Source of the DNA: Planococcus antarcticus DSM 14505
Lineage (GTDB): Bacteria > Bacillota > Bacilli > Bacillales_A > Planococcaceae
Direction of reading: 5' to 3'
DNA length: 64,000 nucleotides
Assembly: GCF_001687565.2 (NCBI RefSeq)
Contig: NZ_CP016534.2
Span: 1,988,501 to 2,052,500, forward strand
Position 1 is the stretch's first letter, and every line of letters starts with the position of its first letter. Positions 17,975 to 26,450 of the stretch are shown here, piece after piece. Made by a program: the position numbers and the translations under genes. The notes beneath the pieces are model-generated. The model saw only the letters and a program-made list of their open reading frames with translations, made no database searches and was not told the DNA's origin.

Positions 17975-18412
17975 CTAAGCATGTCTGTGAACGAAACGGC
18001 TAAAGACAGCTGCCAAGATGAGCGAGAAGGCCAAGTGCGTGATCAAACTCATCAATTGGGCACTTTCAAACATCGCTCCAATCATAGGTCCCATACCCAT
18101 CATGATCGGCATCACCACTAATGGTCCGATCACCCAAATGATCACGCCATGCAGAACACCCAATACATAGTAACGAGTAGAGAAAAGAGTCATTACTCCA
18201 TACCCCAGCCCAAAAACCCAACTGATCATCATGTGCATGAGCCATCCAACCACCAGACTTTCACTGCCGAGCATCGAAGCCAATACCGGAATCATCCCCA
18301 TTACCTGCATATAGATGCCAAATGCTACTCCTGCGACTGTGCTGCCGACTAATGACGCCTTCACCACTTTGGTATAACCTGAAACTTTTGAAGTTTGTCC
18401 AGACACCACCAT
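17975..18412 (-). CDS. Small four-helix membrane protein of unknown function
   Basis: 145 residues from ATG 18412 (AAGGAG nine bases upstream). Four hydrophobic segments: VVKASLVGSTVAGVAFGIY, SLVVGWLMHMMISWVFGLGYG, VLGVLHGVIIWVIGPLVVMPIMM and LMSLITHLAFSLILAAVFSRF. It is rich in Met and Gly and has conserved-looking His residues in the helices (MHMMI, LHGV, THLAF), which could bind a metal or haem. I do not recognise the family with certainty. It converges with the Crp/Fnr gene and could belong to its regulon. Positions 18413-18670 contain no gene. Confidence 0.6.
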   Translation of the reverse strand: MVVSGQTSKVSGYTKVVKASLVGSTVAGVAFGIYMQVMGMIPVLASMLGSESLVVGWLMHMMISWVFGLGYGVMTLFSTRYYVLGVLHGVIIWVIGPLVVMPIMMGMGPMIGAMFESAQLMSLITHLAFSLILAAVFSRFVHRHA

Positions 18413-18670
18413 TGTCCTCACTCCTTTTTTCTTGAGTATAAATCAGCATTAGAAATGAAAAAGTAAGTTATCTAACAATTCGGATAAATTATAAAGGTAT
18501 CCAATCTAACTTAGTAAAATTTTCAACGTATATGTATGAATGTTATTCGTACTTCACTTATGTAGAAAAACGGTTTCAGAATTCCTTTCAAACGTAGACC
18601 AAGTTCACTAAGTTTGCATTAATTCCAGATACTTTTTCTTTTATTATTCTTTCTATCGCTCCACAATTCT

Positions 18671-19564
18671 TTAACGAAGAATTCTTAACGCAGGTTCTTG
18701 TTTCGGTGATTTTTCAGGCCAGTTGACAAGGAAAATCCCTGAAAAGATCAGCGCTCCTCCACCAACCAGTGACCACCCGATTTTCTCATCTAGAATCAAC
18801 CAACCCGAGAGTACGCCAAAGAGTGGTGCGAGAAACAAAAACGCGCTGACTTTTCCTGGATTTCCGTTTTGCAGCAGAGAAAACCAGATGGCAAATTGGA
18901 TGATGGACGCTGGAATTGAAAGCCATAAAAGAATAGAGACAGATGTCGGATTGAGAACCAGCCGGACATCTTCCAGCAACGCACTGCCCGCCAACAGAAT
19001 CAAACCGCCAAACAGCATTTGATAAGCCGTTAAGACCCAAATGTCGAAGAGTAAGCCCCATTTCTTGATCAACAGCGTACCAATTGCCCATGAAACTGCG
19101 CTGGCAAATGCTAAAAAAGTTCCAACTTCCAGATCCACATGGCTTCCCATAGTAATGAACACGCCAAAAAAGCCGATCAGTACGCCTCCCCACTGAACGA
19201 TCCGGTACCGTATCCTCAACAGTAGCGTCCCAAAAATAACCACCAGCAACGGATTTGTAAAAGTCAAAATCGCAGACTCGCCCGCAGTGATCGTCCGCAA
19301 ACTCAGAAAGATTGCCCCCATTACACCTGCGGTCTGCACAGCGCCAACGATTGCGATTCGAAGCCAATCGGATGCTTTCTTGGGGTGTTTCTTTTTAAGT
19401 AAAAGGACAAACGTCCCCATGATCATTCCTGCCATCGTAAAACGCATTCCGACAAGCAACAGCGGTGAAAAATATTCCAAGCCGATCTTTGCCACAGCAA
19501 AAGAAGACCCCATCAAACTTGTCGTTATTATAACTAAAAGTGCAAAGATTAATTTCTTCTTCAA
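18671..19564 (-). CDS. EamA/DMT-family transporter
   Basis: 297 residues from TTG 19564, chosen because GAGGAGG is eight bases upstream; the longer frame to 19627 has no such site. Ten hydrophobic segments in two EamA repeats: SSFAVAKIGLEYFSPLLLVGMRFTMAG and, in the second half, VSWAIGTLLIKKWGL...IQFAIWFSLLQNGNPGKVSAFLFLAPLFGVLSGWLILDE. The latter contains the usual GKVSAFLFLxPLF pattern of RhaT/YedA-like exporters. The family exports amino acids and other metabolites; the substrate is unknown. Confidence 0.88.
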   Translation of the reverse strand: MKKKLIFALLVIITTSLMGSSFAVAKIGLEYFSPLLLVGMRFTMAGMIMGTFVLLLKKKHPKKASDWLRIAIVGAVQTAGVMGAIFLSLRTITAGESAILTFTNPLLVVIFGTLLLRIRYRIVQWGGVLIGFFGVFITMGSHVDLEVGTFLAFASAVSWAIGTLLIKKWGLLFDIWVLTAYQMLFGGLILLAGSALLEDVRLVLNPTSVSILLWLSIPASIIQFAIWFSLLQNGNPGKVSAFLFLAPLFGVLSGWLILDEKIGWSLVGGGALIFSGIFLVNWPEKSPKQEPALRILR

Positions 19565-19680
19565 ATCGGTGGCCTCCTCACAGGTTTGTATGATACAACT
19601 GCTAATTTGAAGCTTGTTAAAGCTCACTCTATATGATTAAGAATTATAACACTTTGACCCGCTGTTAATTAGTGGACTGC

Positions 19681-19735
19681 AAAAAAAACCCTTTCCCATG
19701 TCGACAGTCGGAATTTGTGACATAAAGAAAGGGTT
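19681..19735. terminator. Terminator between the redoxin pseudogene and the DMT transporter
   Basis: Outer stem aaccctttc with gaaagggtt and inner ATGTC/GACAT pairing, with eight A before and a T-rich end. It lies downstream of the minus-strand redoxin gene. Confidence 0.65.
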
Positions 19736-19755
19736 ATTTGATTTCTTCAATGGGC

Positions 19756-20511
19756 TTATCTGCTAGGTAGAAAACAACCATCCGGTCCGCATACAAGTCC
19801 TTGCGTTCGATGGAATTCTTCGTCCTCTTTTTCTTTCTCTAGCTGGCCATTCTGCCATTCAAAATCGATTTCTGAACCGAATTTCTCCGGAAATCGGATA
19901 TACCATCTTTGTTTGCGGATCGTGAAGTTTTCCGGATCCAACAAAATTGCGTCATCCAGTTCTTTTAATGCTTCTTCATTTCTTTTTTGCTTTGCATATT
20001 CCATGCCGAGTTTAAATTTGGTTTGTGCCAACTGGAGCTGAAAATCGGCTTTGTTGTTGCTTGATTGACTGCTTTCAAATTCAATCTTCTCTGTTTCTTT
20101 ATGAATCAGCTGTTCAACGGCCTTCACGTGTTCTGGGTTTTCCACCTTGAAGCCTTCTTTAAGTAACCGGATTGTTCCTTCTTCGTCGATGAAAATGCCA
20201 TTGGGCACCATTTTGAACTGAAACAGATTAACCAATTGATTGTTTTCATCTACAACCGTCGTAAACGTTGTGTCTTTTACAAACGGTTTGACGACTTCCG
20301 GACCTTGACCATCTACTGCAACGGAAAGAATTTCAAAGTTATTGTCTTTATGCGTTTCATATACTTGTTGCCAACCTGGCAACTGTTCGCGGCATCTTCA
20401 CCAGGAAGCCCACATGAAAATTAAAGTGTTTTTCCCTCGGTAATCGCTGAGTGCTACTGAATTGCCTTCTAAATCAGAGAATTGCATATCTTGAATCTTA
20501 GTTAACAACAT
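19756..20511 (-). pseudogene. TlpA/ResA-like thioredoxin with C-terminal TPR, stopped at its active site
   Basis: From ATG 20511 (GGAGG upstream) the protein reads QFSDLEGNSVALSDYRGKNTLIFMWASW, then an in-frame TGA at 20398-20400, then RCREQLPGWQQVYETHKDNNFEILSVAVDG. Redoxins of this type normally read WASWCxxCREQLP, so the stop falls at the first redox cysteine and one residue of the CxxC loop is missing. A 3-base deletion in a codon pair such as TGC-CCA would create exactly this. The C-terminal 110 residues contain a tetratricopeptide-like helix pair (LGMEYAKQKRNEEALKELDDAI). No signal peptide. Inactive as read. Confidence 0.8.
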
Positions 20512-20567
20512 AACTTTTCCTCCCTTTTTCATTTTCACTTGAGAACTTAAGCATACCAATGGTTATT

Positions 20568-21805
20568 TGGATAGTCTACACTTAGTTGGACAGAAAATAT
20601 AAGGGGGCGTAGAATAGTCCACAATACGTGAGGAGAATCTACTATGACCCAAAAGAGACGCACATTTTCTGCAGAATTTAAAAAACAGGTGGTTGCACTG
20701 CACGCAGGTGGAAAAAGCCGGGTAGATATTGTCCGAGAATATGACCTAACGGCTTCCGCACTCGATCGATGGATTGCCCAATTCAATCGAACGGGTTCAT
20801 TCGAAGAGAAGGATAATCGAAGCCCGCTGGAGGCAGAATTACTTGCCTACAAGAAACGAAACAAACAGTTGGAGATGGAAGTGGATATGTGAGTCTTGCA
20901 GCGCTGATCATGGGACGAAAATAGAGATTATTCAACAGAATCAACACCTCTATTCGGTATCAGCAATGTGTAATGTCCTGCAAATCGCTCGCAGTACTTT
21001 TTACTATGAAACGTCCGTTTCAGTAGAAAAAGAACGCCAAAAAGCTCGAGCAGAACAAGAATTAAAAGACGAAATCTGGGCAATCTTTCATTAGAATCGC
21101 CGTGTCTATGGGACGCGTAAACTGAAAGAAGAACTGAAGATCAGAAAGAATTGGATCGTCTCGAGACGTCGTATTGGACGCCTCATGGCGACACTTGGCA
21201 TCCAATCGAAATACGCACTGCCTTCGTACAAGCCGATGGTTACGCCTCCTAACGAAGCAACGTATCGAAACGTATTAAACCGTGAATTCAATCCAACAGA
21301 GAAAAGTGCCGTATTGGTTAGCGACTTAACGTACGTGAAGGTTGGCGGCCGGTGGAACTATATTTGTTTCCTTCTCGATCTCTATAACCGTGAAATTGTC
21401 GGGTACAGTCTGGGTGAGCGAAAAGACGCTGCTTTAGTTCAGCGTGCCTTCGCGACGGTCAAAAGCGACCTGGGAGCCGTGAACATTTTCCATACAGACC
21501 GTGGATCTGAATTTAAAAATGCCGGTATTGATGCCTTACTAGAGACGCATCAAATTGAACGGTCGCTGAGTCAAAAAGGAAACCCTTATGACAATGCGGT
21601 GGCAGAAGCTACGTTTAAGATTCTGAAGACGGAACTGATCAACGGCATGCACTTTGAATCCCTTAATCAGCTATCACTTGAGCTATTTGATTACGTCCAT
21701 TGGTACAATCATATTCGTTTACACGGCAGCTTAGGCTACACCAGCCCTGTCACTTATCGAAACGCAGCCCTTAAAAAAGTTGTTTGATTTAGTGTTGACT
21801 TACCA
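20568..21805 (+). mobile_element. IS3-family element, inactive copy 1
   Basis: Nearly identical to the copy at 37131-38369. Ends TGGATAGTCTACACTTA and, at the right, the complement of TGGTAAGTCAACACTAA form imperfect inverted repeats. ATT on the left (20565-20567) and ATT on the right (21806-21808) look like a 3-bp target duplication, as IS3 elements make. It differs from copy 2 by a changed stretch at the orfA end and a nonsense codon in orfB. The 187 bases between this element and IS1380 hold no gene. Confidence 0.88.
20644..21787 (+). pseudogene. IS3 OrfA/OrfB transposase genes, broken
   Basis: OrfA (MTQKRRTFSAEFKKQVVALH, helix-turn-helix with SALDRWIAQFNRTG) ends early at 20890 in place of the ILKQAALIMGRK tail seen in copy 2. 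OrfB carries a TAG in place of GAG at about 21093 (IFH-stop-NRRVYG) and resumes with a complete rve integrase core: DLTYVKV, HTDRGSEF, NPYDNAVAEATFK (the DDE residues). The element cannot make transposase itself but could be moved by copy 2. Confidence 0.88.
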
Positions 21806-22187
21806 ATTTAAACTCGTAAACTATCTGGTGTAGATAGATGGATGAATAGAAAGAACCGTTATCACTTCACTCATAATTCTTGACGCTCCCTCCGTGCAAT
21901 ATACCCTTATAAGGCTTGATAATATTTAAACTATTACACGTTTATGTCTTTTTATTAAAAACTTAACTCAATGATCAAGTTTTACAATTACTCCTGAATT
22001 ATTCACGCTTGGTCGCTCATCCGGGAATTTAGCTGAAATTCACTGATTGTCGAAATTTTTTAAGGCATATTTCCTCTTTTTCATTTCATCTACGTGAAAT
22101 TCTGCATCGACTCATTTAAAAAGAGCGTTTTTGGGCAGACTACTCCCTTGGCAGAGATCCAAATTTCAAAAAAGGAGTAATGAGAAG

Positions 22188-23504
22188 CTATTCGATTTTC
22201 AGCTGTTGAATCCGGGCGAGGATTTTCCAAAAGAAGTCTTGGTAGACAAAACTGGAAGACAATTTGAAGTAAAGAGACCGTCCTGACTTCACCAGCTTAC
22301 TGGCCACTTTTACCAGTCGTCTCCGGATGGTCTGGATCTGCATCTTCTTTTGCACTTCCGGAAACGTTAATGTGCGCAGCCAATTCACTAAATTATAAGC
22401 CAACAGGCTTAGCATCATTTTCGCTTCGTTCACTTGGTAGGAATGGCTGTTCATTCGATCAAATCCAAACCCATTTTTAGCTTCTTTGATGTAATTTTCC
22501 ATGGTTCCTCTTTTTTGATAGGTGCGGACAATGGCTTCCGGGGAGAACACGTCCGTGAAATTCGTCACAAAAAATGTATGGGTAAAGAACAATTCACCCG
22601 CAAGCCGTGCGGACTGGATGACGACTTTCCGGGGCTTATCCCATTTTTTCGCCTGATAGGTTGTTTCTGAAACATGATATTCGGTCTTTGTGCTGTCAGA
22701 TGGTGTCGAAGATGGATGGTATTCCTCCGCAAGGCATTGCAGGATGGCATTGGATTTGAGCCGGATGACGTAATAGACCGATTCCTTTTCACATAGTTCA
22801 TACAAAGCCGGAACGGCAAACCCACTGTCCCCGCGGATGAACGGCGTCGTCTCAGGAAACTGTTCATTATAATGTTCAATCAGCGGCCGGATGAAATCCA
22901 CGACTCCGTTGGATGTGTAGACATTGCCGGGGCGCAGCTGGGCTTTCAAGAAATCACCGGTGATCCCGTCAAAAGCGACCAACGGATGGAAACCGACCGT
23001 CCCGTAATGGGCATTGTACGCCGCATCGCACTGGTTGCCGTAGGTATCGGCATGTGTCGAGTCCAGATCGAAGATGATCGCTTCAGCTTTCCGGTGCCGA
23101 TGCACTTTATCGAGCAGTTCCTGGTTGGCTTGTTGTAATTGAATCATCGCTTCCGGATTAAAACGTGGCCAAAAACGAGATAGACTGGGTTGGGAAGCTA
23201 ACGCTCCTTGTCCGAGAACTTGAGTGAAAATCGGATCGTCCGTCAGGTGGTCCGCAGCATCATCTTCCGCATAACCCGTTATTATCTGGTAGATTTTCTG
23301 GCCGAATAATTTTTCGTTCGAATGGATCCAATGAGAACGAGTATCTTTCAAATGAAGATGCTTCGCCACGGTTTGCGAAAAGCCAAACTTTACGTCGAAT
23401 TCCTTGAACAGGAACGCGCCGGTATCTGAGGAAAGTGAACCTCCATCATTTGATAATTTGATCTGACGATTGAAATCAAGGGATATTTGCGGTAATGTAG
23501 CCAT
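22188..23504 (-). CDS. IS1380-family transposase
   Basis: 438 residues, full length for the family. The DDE-type core is visible: IIFDLDSTHADTYGNQ (first Asp), PFIRGDSGFAVPALYE (second Asp) and the YQKRGTMENYIKEAKNGFGFDRM block carrying the Glu. The N-terminus NDGGSLSSDTGAFLFKEFD is typical. It catalyses cut-and-paste movement of the element and appears intact. Confidence 0.93.
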   Translation of the reverse strand: MATLPQISLDFNRQIKLSNDGGSLSSDTGAFLFKEFDVKFGFSQTVAKHLHLKDTRSHWIHSNEKLFGQKIYQIITGYAEDDAADHLTDDPIFTQVLGQGALASQPSLSRFWPRFNPEAMIQLQQANQELLDKVHRHRKAEAIIFDLDSTHADTYGNQCDAAYNAHYGTVGFHPLVAFDGITGDFLKAQLRPGNVYTSNGVVDFIRPLIEHYNEQFPETTPFIRGDSGFAVPALYELCEKESVYYVIRLKSNAILQCLAEEYHPSSTPSDSTKTEYHVSETTYQAKKWDKPRKVVIQSARLAGELFFTHTFFVTNFTDVFSPEAIVRTYQKRGTMENYIKEAKNGFGFDRMNSHSYQVNEAKMMLSLLAYNLVNWLRTLTFPEVQKKMQIQTIRRRLVKVASKLVKSGRSLYFKLSSSFVYQDFFWKILARIQQLKIE

Positions 23505-23589
23505 AAGAAGAATCCTTTCTGTTGGTTATTTTGTGGTGATTTAACCTTAGCAGAAACGGATTCTTTTTTCATTTTTTTCATGCATAAGC

Positions 23590-23630
23590 AAAGGCCCCAA
23601 AAGCCGATGAACTCGGGTTTTGGGGCCTTT
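23590..23630. terminator. Hairpin inside the IS1380 end, upstream of its transposase
   Basis: A 13-bp stem (aaaggccccaaaa with its complement) around a 15-base loop. It lies upstream of the transposase start, between it and the element end, where such hairpins protect the transposase from outside transcription. Confidence 0.6.
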
Positions 23631-23683
23631 ATCAATAAATCGGTGAATAATTCAGGTTGAACTATCTTATTGGTAAGAAATAA

Positions 23684-24208
23684 TTCCAGAAGGCCCTATA
23701 CCTCTTTGTCTCATATGAATCCGCAGGACGTAGAAATGAAGTCTTCCAGATACTCAAAGAAGGCTTTCTGGATAACAATAAAACCAACACAGTTCAAGGC
23801 AAGCATGGTAAGAAGTTTCAGTTGCTCTACTTCAATCGTTCGAGAGAAATTGCTCAGTTATATTTTGGTCAACGTGGCGAAGATGATATTGCCAGTCTAT
23901 GGACAGTTGGCAGAGAAGAATTGAAACGACCAGCGAAGTACGAAACTTTGTACAATTGGACAATCACATTCCGTAAGATCTTAGAGAAAGAAACTGGAGA
24001 TTTAATTAATCTAAATCCTCACTCCTTCAGACATAGTTCACTAACAAACTATGAAAATGGAACTCACTACGTATTGAAGGAACTTGGAAAAGATAAATTA
24101 GAATTGAAAGTTTTGAAAACACTTGCTAACCACAGCGATATTTCAACAACTCAATCTTACTTGCCGAATAAAGATGCTGAAATTTTAGCAGAAGCATTCG
24201 GGTTGTAA
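23684..24208 (+). pseudogene. Tyrosine recombinase (integrase) catalytic domain, N-terminus lost
   Basis: The frame is open from 23684, just after a TAA and 28 bases from the IS1380 end. It contains the catalytic domain: Arg in SYESAGRRNEVFQIL, HSFRHSSLTNYENG (HxxR), LANHSDISTTQSYL (H/N and the Tyr nucleophile in SYL). The SAM-like core-binding half is gone, so the protein cannot work as a normal integrase. It suggests that an integrative element once ended here, before IS1380 arrived. Confidence 0.78.
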
Positions 24209-24210
24209 GT

Positions 24211-24250
24211 GAAAAACCCTCTTCCAGCTAGGTTGAGGGTTTCTTTTTTT
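24211..24250. terminator. Terminator after the integrase remnant
   Basis: Stem GAAAAACCCTC with TGAGGGTTTC followed by seven T, between convergent genes. Confidence 0.75.
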
Positions 24251-24611
24251 AATTAACCATCGTTATCGATACAACATCATCTAAGTTCAATCGATGATTC
24301 TTAAACGGATCTTCATAATACAAAATTCTTGTTTTAATATCTACATTGGAAATGGTCCCATGATGTTCTGTGATTTCTCCATTATTCCAAGTATGAATAT
24401 AAACGATGCACTGTCTTTTCATTGCAAGATCAATTTCTTCTTGAATTAGTTGCATATTATGTTCATCTAGATATGACTTCGCCACTTTATTGTAGTCTTC
24501 TTTCCAAGTTTTAATTAACTCAACATGCTCAGTCAACATTAACCCCTGCCACTTAATCATACCTCGATCTTTGACATCACCTTGAATTTTTAAATGTTTG
24601 TTTCCTTTCAT
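24249..24611 (-). CDS. YolD-like protein
   Basis: 120 residues containing DRGMIKWQGLMLTEHVELIKTWKEDY, the core of the YolD-like family, and a strand-rich C-terminus ending VVSITMV. YolD proteins of Bacillota are small and often sit with Y-family DNA polymerases or in mobile DNA; their function is not established. Length is normal. Start ATG 24611 has an AGGAGTG site. No polymerase gene is nearby. Confidence 0.8.
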   Translation of the reverse strand: MKGNKHLKIQGDVKDRGMIKWQGLMLTEHVELIKTWKEDYNKVAKSYLDEHNMQLIQEEIDLAMKRQCIVYIHTWNNGEITEHHGTISNVDIKTRILYYEDPFKNHRLNLDDVVSITMVN

Positions 24612-24679
24612 ACTTCCACTCCTTTCAATTCGTATTTACTAACATAATTAACAACACTCGCTCTTGTTGCAAGACAAAT

Positions 24680-24711
24680 AAAAAAGGAAACCAATTAAGG
24701 CTCCCTTCTTT
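24680..24711 (-). terminator. Terminator of the lipoprotein/membrane-protein pair
   Basis: Minus strand AAGGGAGCC-TTAATT-GGTTTCCTT stem with a following T run, directly after the 24714 gene. Confidence 0.6.
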
Positions 24712-24713
24712 TT

Positions 24714-25121
24714 TTAATTTATCGAATTATATGCTGCTTCTAGCTTTTGTTCAAATGCACTATGATAAGCGGCTCTTTCTGCCTCAGACAACGCCATTGG
24801 ATTACCGTTCATTAGGCCGATTGTTTTTTGCATTTCAGATATTTCGCGGCTCATACCTAACGCTTCCATTTGACTATCATCAATCGATCTAAGAGCAATA
24901 AAGGTTAGATTCTTTTCATAATCTTCTTCATGAAATTCACCGCTCTTGGTCCAATGGTTCCACGCAGTTTTGATATTCTCTTCTCCTTTGAATTCTTCAG
25001 CATCTTCTTTAGAGTAATCCTCCGGTATTCCACTTTCAACTGTAGAAAGGTTCGCCCAGGCAATTATAGCTGCTAAAGAAATAAGAATCACAAAAGGCGC
25101 CGCAAATACAATTTTTTTCAT
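24714..25121 (-). CDS. Small membrane-anchored protein, partner of the 25125 lipoprotein
   Basis: 135 residues: one N-terminal hydrophobic segment (IVFAAPFVILISLAAIIAWA) and an acidic extracellular domain. Not recognised as a named family. It follows the lipoprotein gene by three bases. The arrangement repeats at 26205-27251, where a shorter one-TM protein follows the homologous anti-sigma gene, so the pairs are likely duplicates of one operon. A role as a partner of the sensor domain outside the membrane is inference. Confidence 0.55.
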   Translation of the reverse strand: MKKIVFAAPFVILISLAAIIAWANLSTVESGIPEDYSKEDAEEFKGEENIKTAWNHWTKSGEFHEEDYEKNLTFIALRSIDDSQMEALGMSREISEMQKTIGLMNGNPMALSEAERAAYHSAFEQKLEAAYNSIN

Positions 25122-25124
25122 TCC

Positions 25125-25760
25125 TTAATCCTCTCCGTTCTTATTAATTAAAGACTTCATTTTTTGAAGTTCGTTGTAGCCTTCTTCAAGAAGAGCTTGT
25201 CTTTCATCTCCTGAATCCAAGTTCTGAGCTTCGTCAAGAAGACTAGCTGTTTCTTGAGACCATTCTTTTAACGGTTCAAAATCAGTTAGCTCACTAACTT
25301 GATTAAGTCTAGAAATAGGGTGTGACATTTGTTCGTTATAATTCGTTTCTGTCATATCTTCAAAATCTCCTAACTCCGCAGCGTCAACTAGGAATCCCAT
25401 TATGACCCCAATCTTCTGCTCTTCAGTAGGTTCGTTAACAGTCTCATTCTCATTCCATTCTCTGCCAATCATAAACTTAGTTTCTTTATCAAAGGTGTAG
25501 CCATTTTCATACGAGATGAGCCTGCCATCTTCTTTCCCGCCACTTGGTAGTTCATAATTGTCAAAGTAATCTTTAATTTCTTTGTAAGGAGATTCCAATA
25601 AAACATCTGTTGATGAAGATGAAGATGATTCTCCTTGAACTTGACTTACTTCTTGTGCTTGACTCTCTGTCTCTAATTCTGGAGCAGCTGCTTCATTTGA
25701 TGAACATGCAGACAGGAGTAAAGAAACTGAAACTACAATTCCTAACGTAGACTTTTTCAG
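25125..25760 (-). CDS. Lipoprotein homologous to the sensor domain of the neighbouring anti-sigma factor
   Basis: About 211 residues. The reading frame upstream of the first ATG/GTG/TTG codons encodes a clean lipoprotein signal (KKSTLGIVVSVSLLLSACSS), so the real start is probably CTG 25760, six bases after GGAGGG. The mature part (ESPYKEIKDYFDNYELP, ISYENGYTF, IGVIMGFLVDAAEL, LTDFEPLKEWSQE) is clearly homologous to residues 110-265 of the protein at 26451-27251. This is thus a free, lipid-anchored version of an anti-sigma extracellular domain. Function unknown; a decoy or co-sensor is possible. A CTG start is unusual and needs proof. Confidence 0.6.
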   Translation of the reverse strand: MKKSTLGIVVSVSLLLSACSSNEAAAPELETESQAQEVSQVQGESSSSSSTDVLLESPYKEIKDYFDNYELPSGGKEDGRLISYENGYTFDKETKFMIGREWNENETVNEPTEEQKIGVIMGFLVDAAELGDFEDMTETNYNEQMSHPISRLNQVSELTDFEPLKEWSQETASLLDEAQNLDSGDERQALLEEGYNELQKMKSLINKNGED

Positions 25761-25862
25761 TTGAATCCCTCCAGTTATAGACCAATTATATCATATTCTT
25801 AGCATATGTTTAACCGCTAAATTAACAGTATAAGGGAAATTAAGAGCTTTCTTAAACTCTTA

Positions 25863-26122
25863 TTATTCCAATATATATTCCGCTATAGTTTTCTTGATGA
25901 TTTCTAAATCTTCTTCAATTTTTGCAACTTTAAATTTTAAATAGATGGCCTTTATCGTGAACAGCTTGCTACATCTTACAATGGAAGGTTTTATTAAACC
26001 GATCTCTTTCCAGTTCTCAATACTGAAATCAAATCTATTTCACATCGTGGATTGTCATTTTAGCAACCACCACATCAACGTCCTTTAACTCATTGCTATT
26101 TCCAACCACAACACATGATCCC
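25863..26122 (-). pseudogene. PemK/MazF-like toxin remnant
   Basis: Minus-strand translation gives CVVVGNSNELKDVDVVVAKMTIHDVK, a frameshift with stops near 26040, then FDFSIENWKEIGLIKPSIVRCSKLFTI and KVAKIEEDLEIIKKTIAEYILE to TAA 25863. The FxIENWKExGLxKPSxVR block is typical of the C-terminal half of PemK/MazF-like endoribonucleases. The gene is disrupted and lacks a start. The remaining bases between 25761 and 26204 show no other gene. Confidence 0.55.
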
Positions 26123-26204
26123 TTTGTTTATTTTTAGTTTAATTTTAATTTTATTTTCTTTACGTTGTAATAAAATTGGAATAAAAATAGTAAAATAGAC
26201 GTCT

Positions 26205-26450
26205 TTATTTCATCCATTCTTTCACAAATATTTCAAAATTTGAATAGGATGTGTAGCTGATTTGATATGCTTCCTCTTCTTCGAAGTTGGCGAATTTATA
26301 TTTTTCAAGTGCATCCTTTTCTTCTATCGCGACCTCTTCGGCTACAGTAGAATCGGAATCTCCTATATTGACTGAAATAGCCAGTAACACTAACCACGTC
26401 AAAGCCAGCAAAGGTACGCCTATGACGATTTTTTCAACAAAACACATCAC
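26205..26450 (-). CDS. Short one-TM protein in the sigma/anti-sigma operon
   Basis: 81 residues: a hydrophobic segment (IVIGVPLLALTWLVLLAISV) and an acidic tail with VKEWMK at the end. It begins at the stop of the anti-sigma gene, so the two are translated together. It resembles the 24714 protein in size, topology and position but is shorter and may be truncated. Not recognised as a named family. Confidence 0.5.
   Translation of the reverse strand: MMCFVEKIVIGVPLLALTWLVLLAISVNIGDSDSTVAEEVAIEEKDALEKYKFANFEEEEAYQISYTSYSNFEIFVKEWMK

Larger units (their letters stand above)
21993..23656 (-). mobile_element. IS1380-family insertion sequence
   Basis: 1664 bp bounded by 14-base perfect inverted repeats, CCTGAATTATTCAC on the left and its complement on the right, with one transposase gene on the minus strand. 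Both size and gene type fit IS1380. No target duplication is visible at the borders. Its right border cuts directly into the remnant of an integrase gene. Confidence 0.88.

Noticed and set aside
20398..20400. Selenocysteine at the TGA of the TlpA-like gene
   Set aside because: The active site would be U-x-C rather than U-x-x-C, one residue is missing, and a simple 3-base deletion explains it; no Sec genes are seen in the window.
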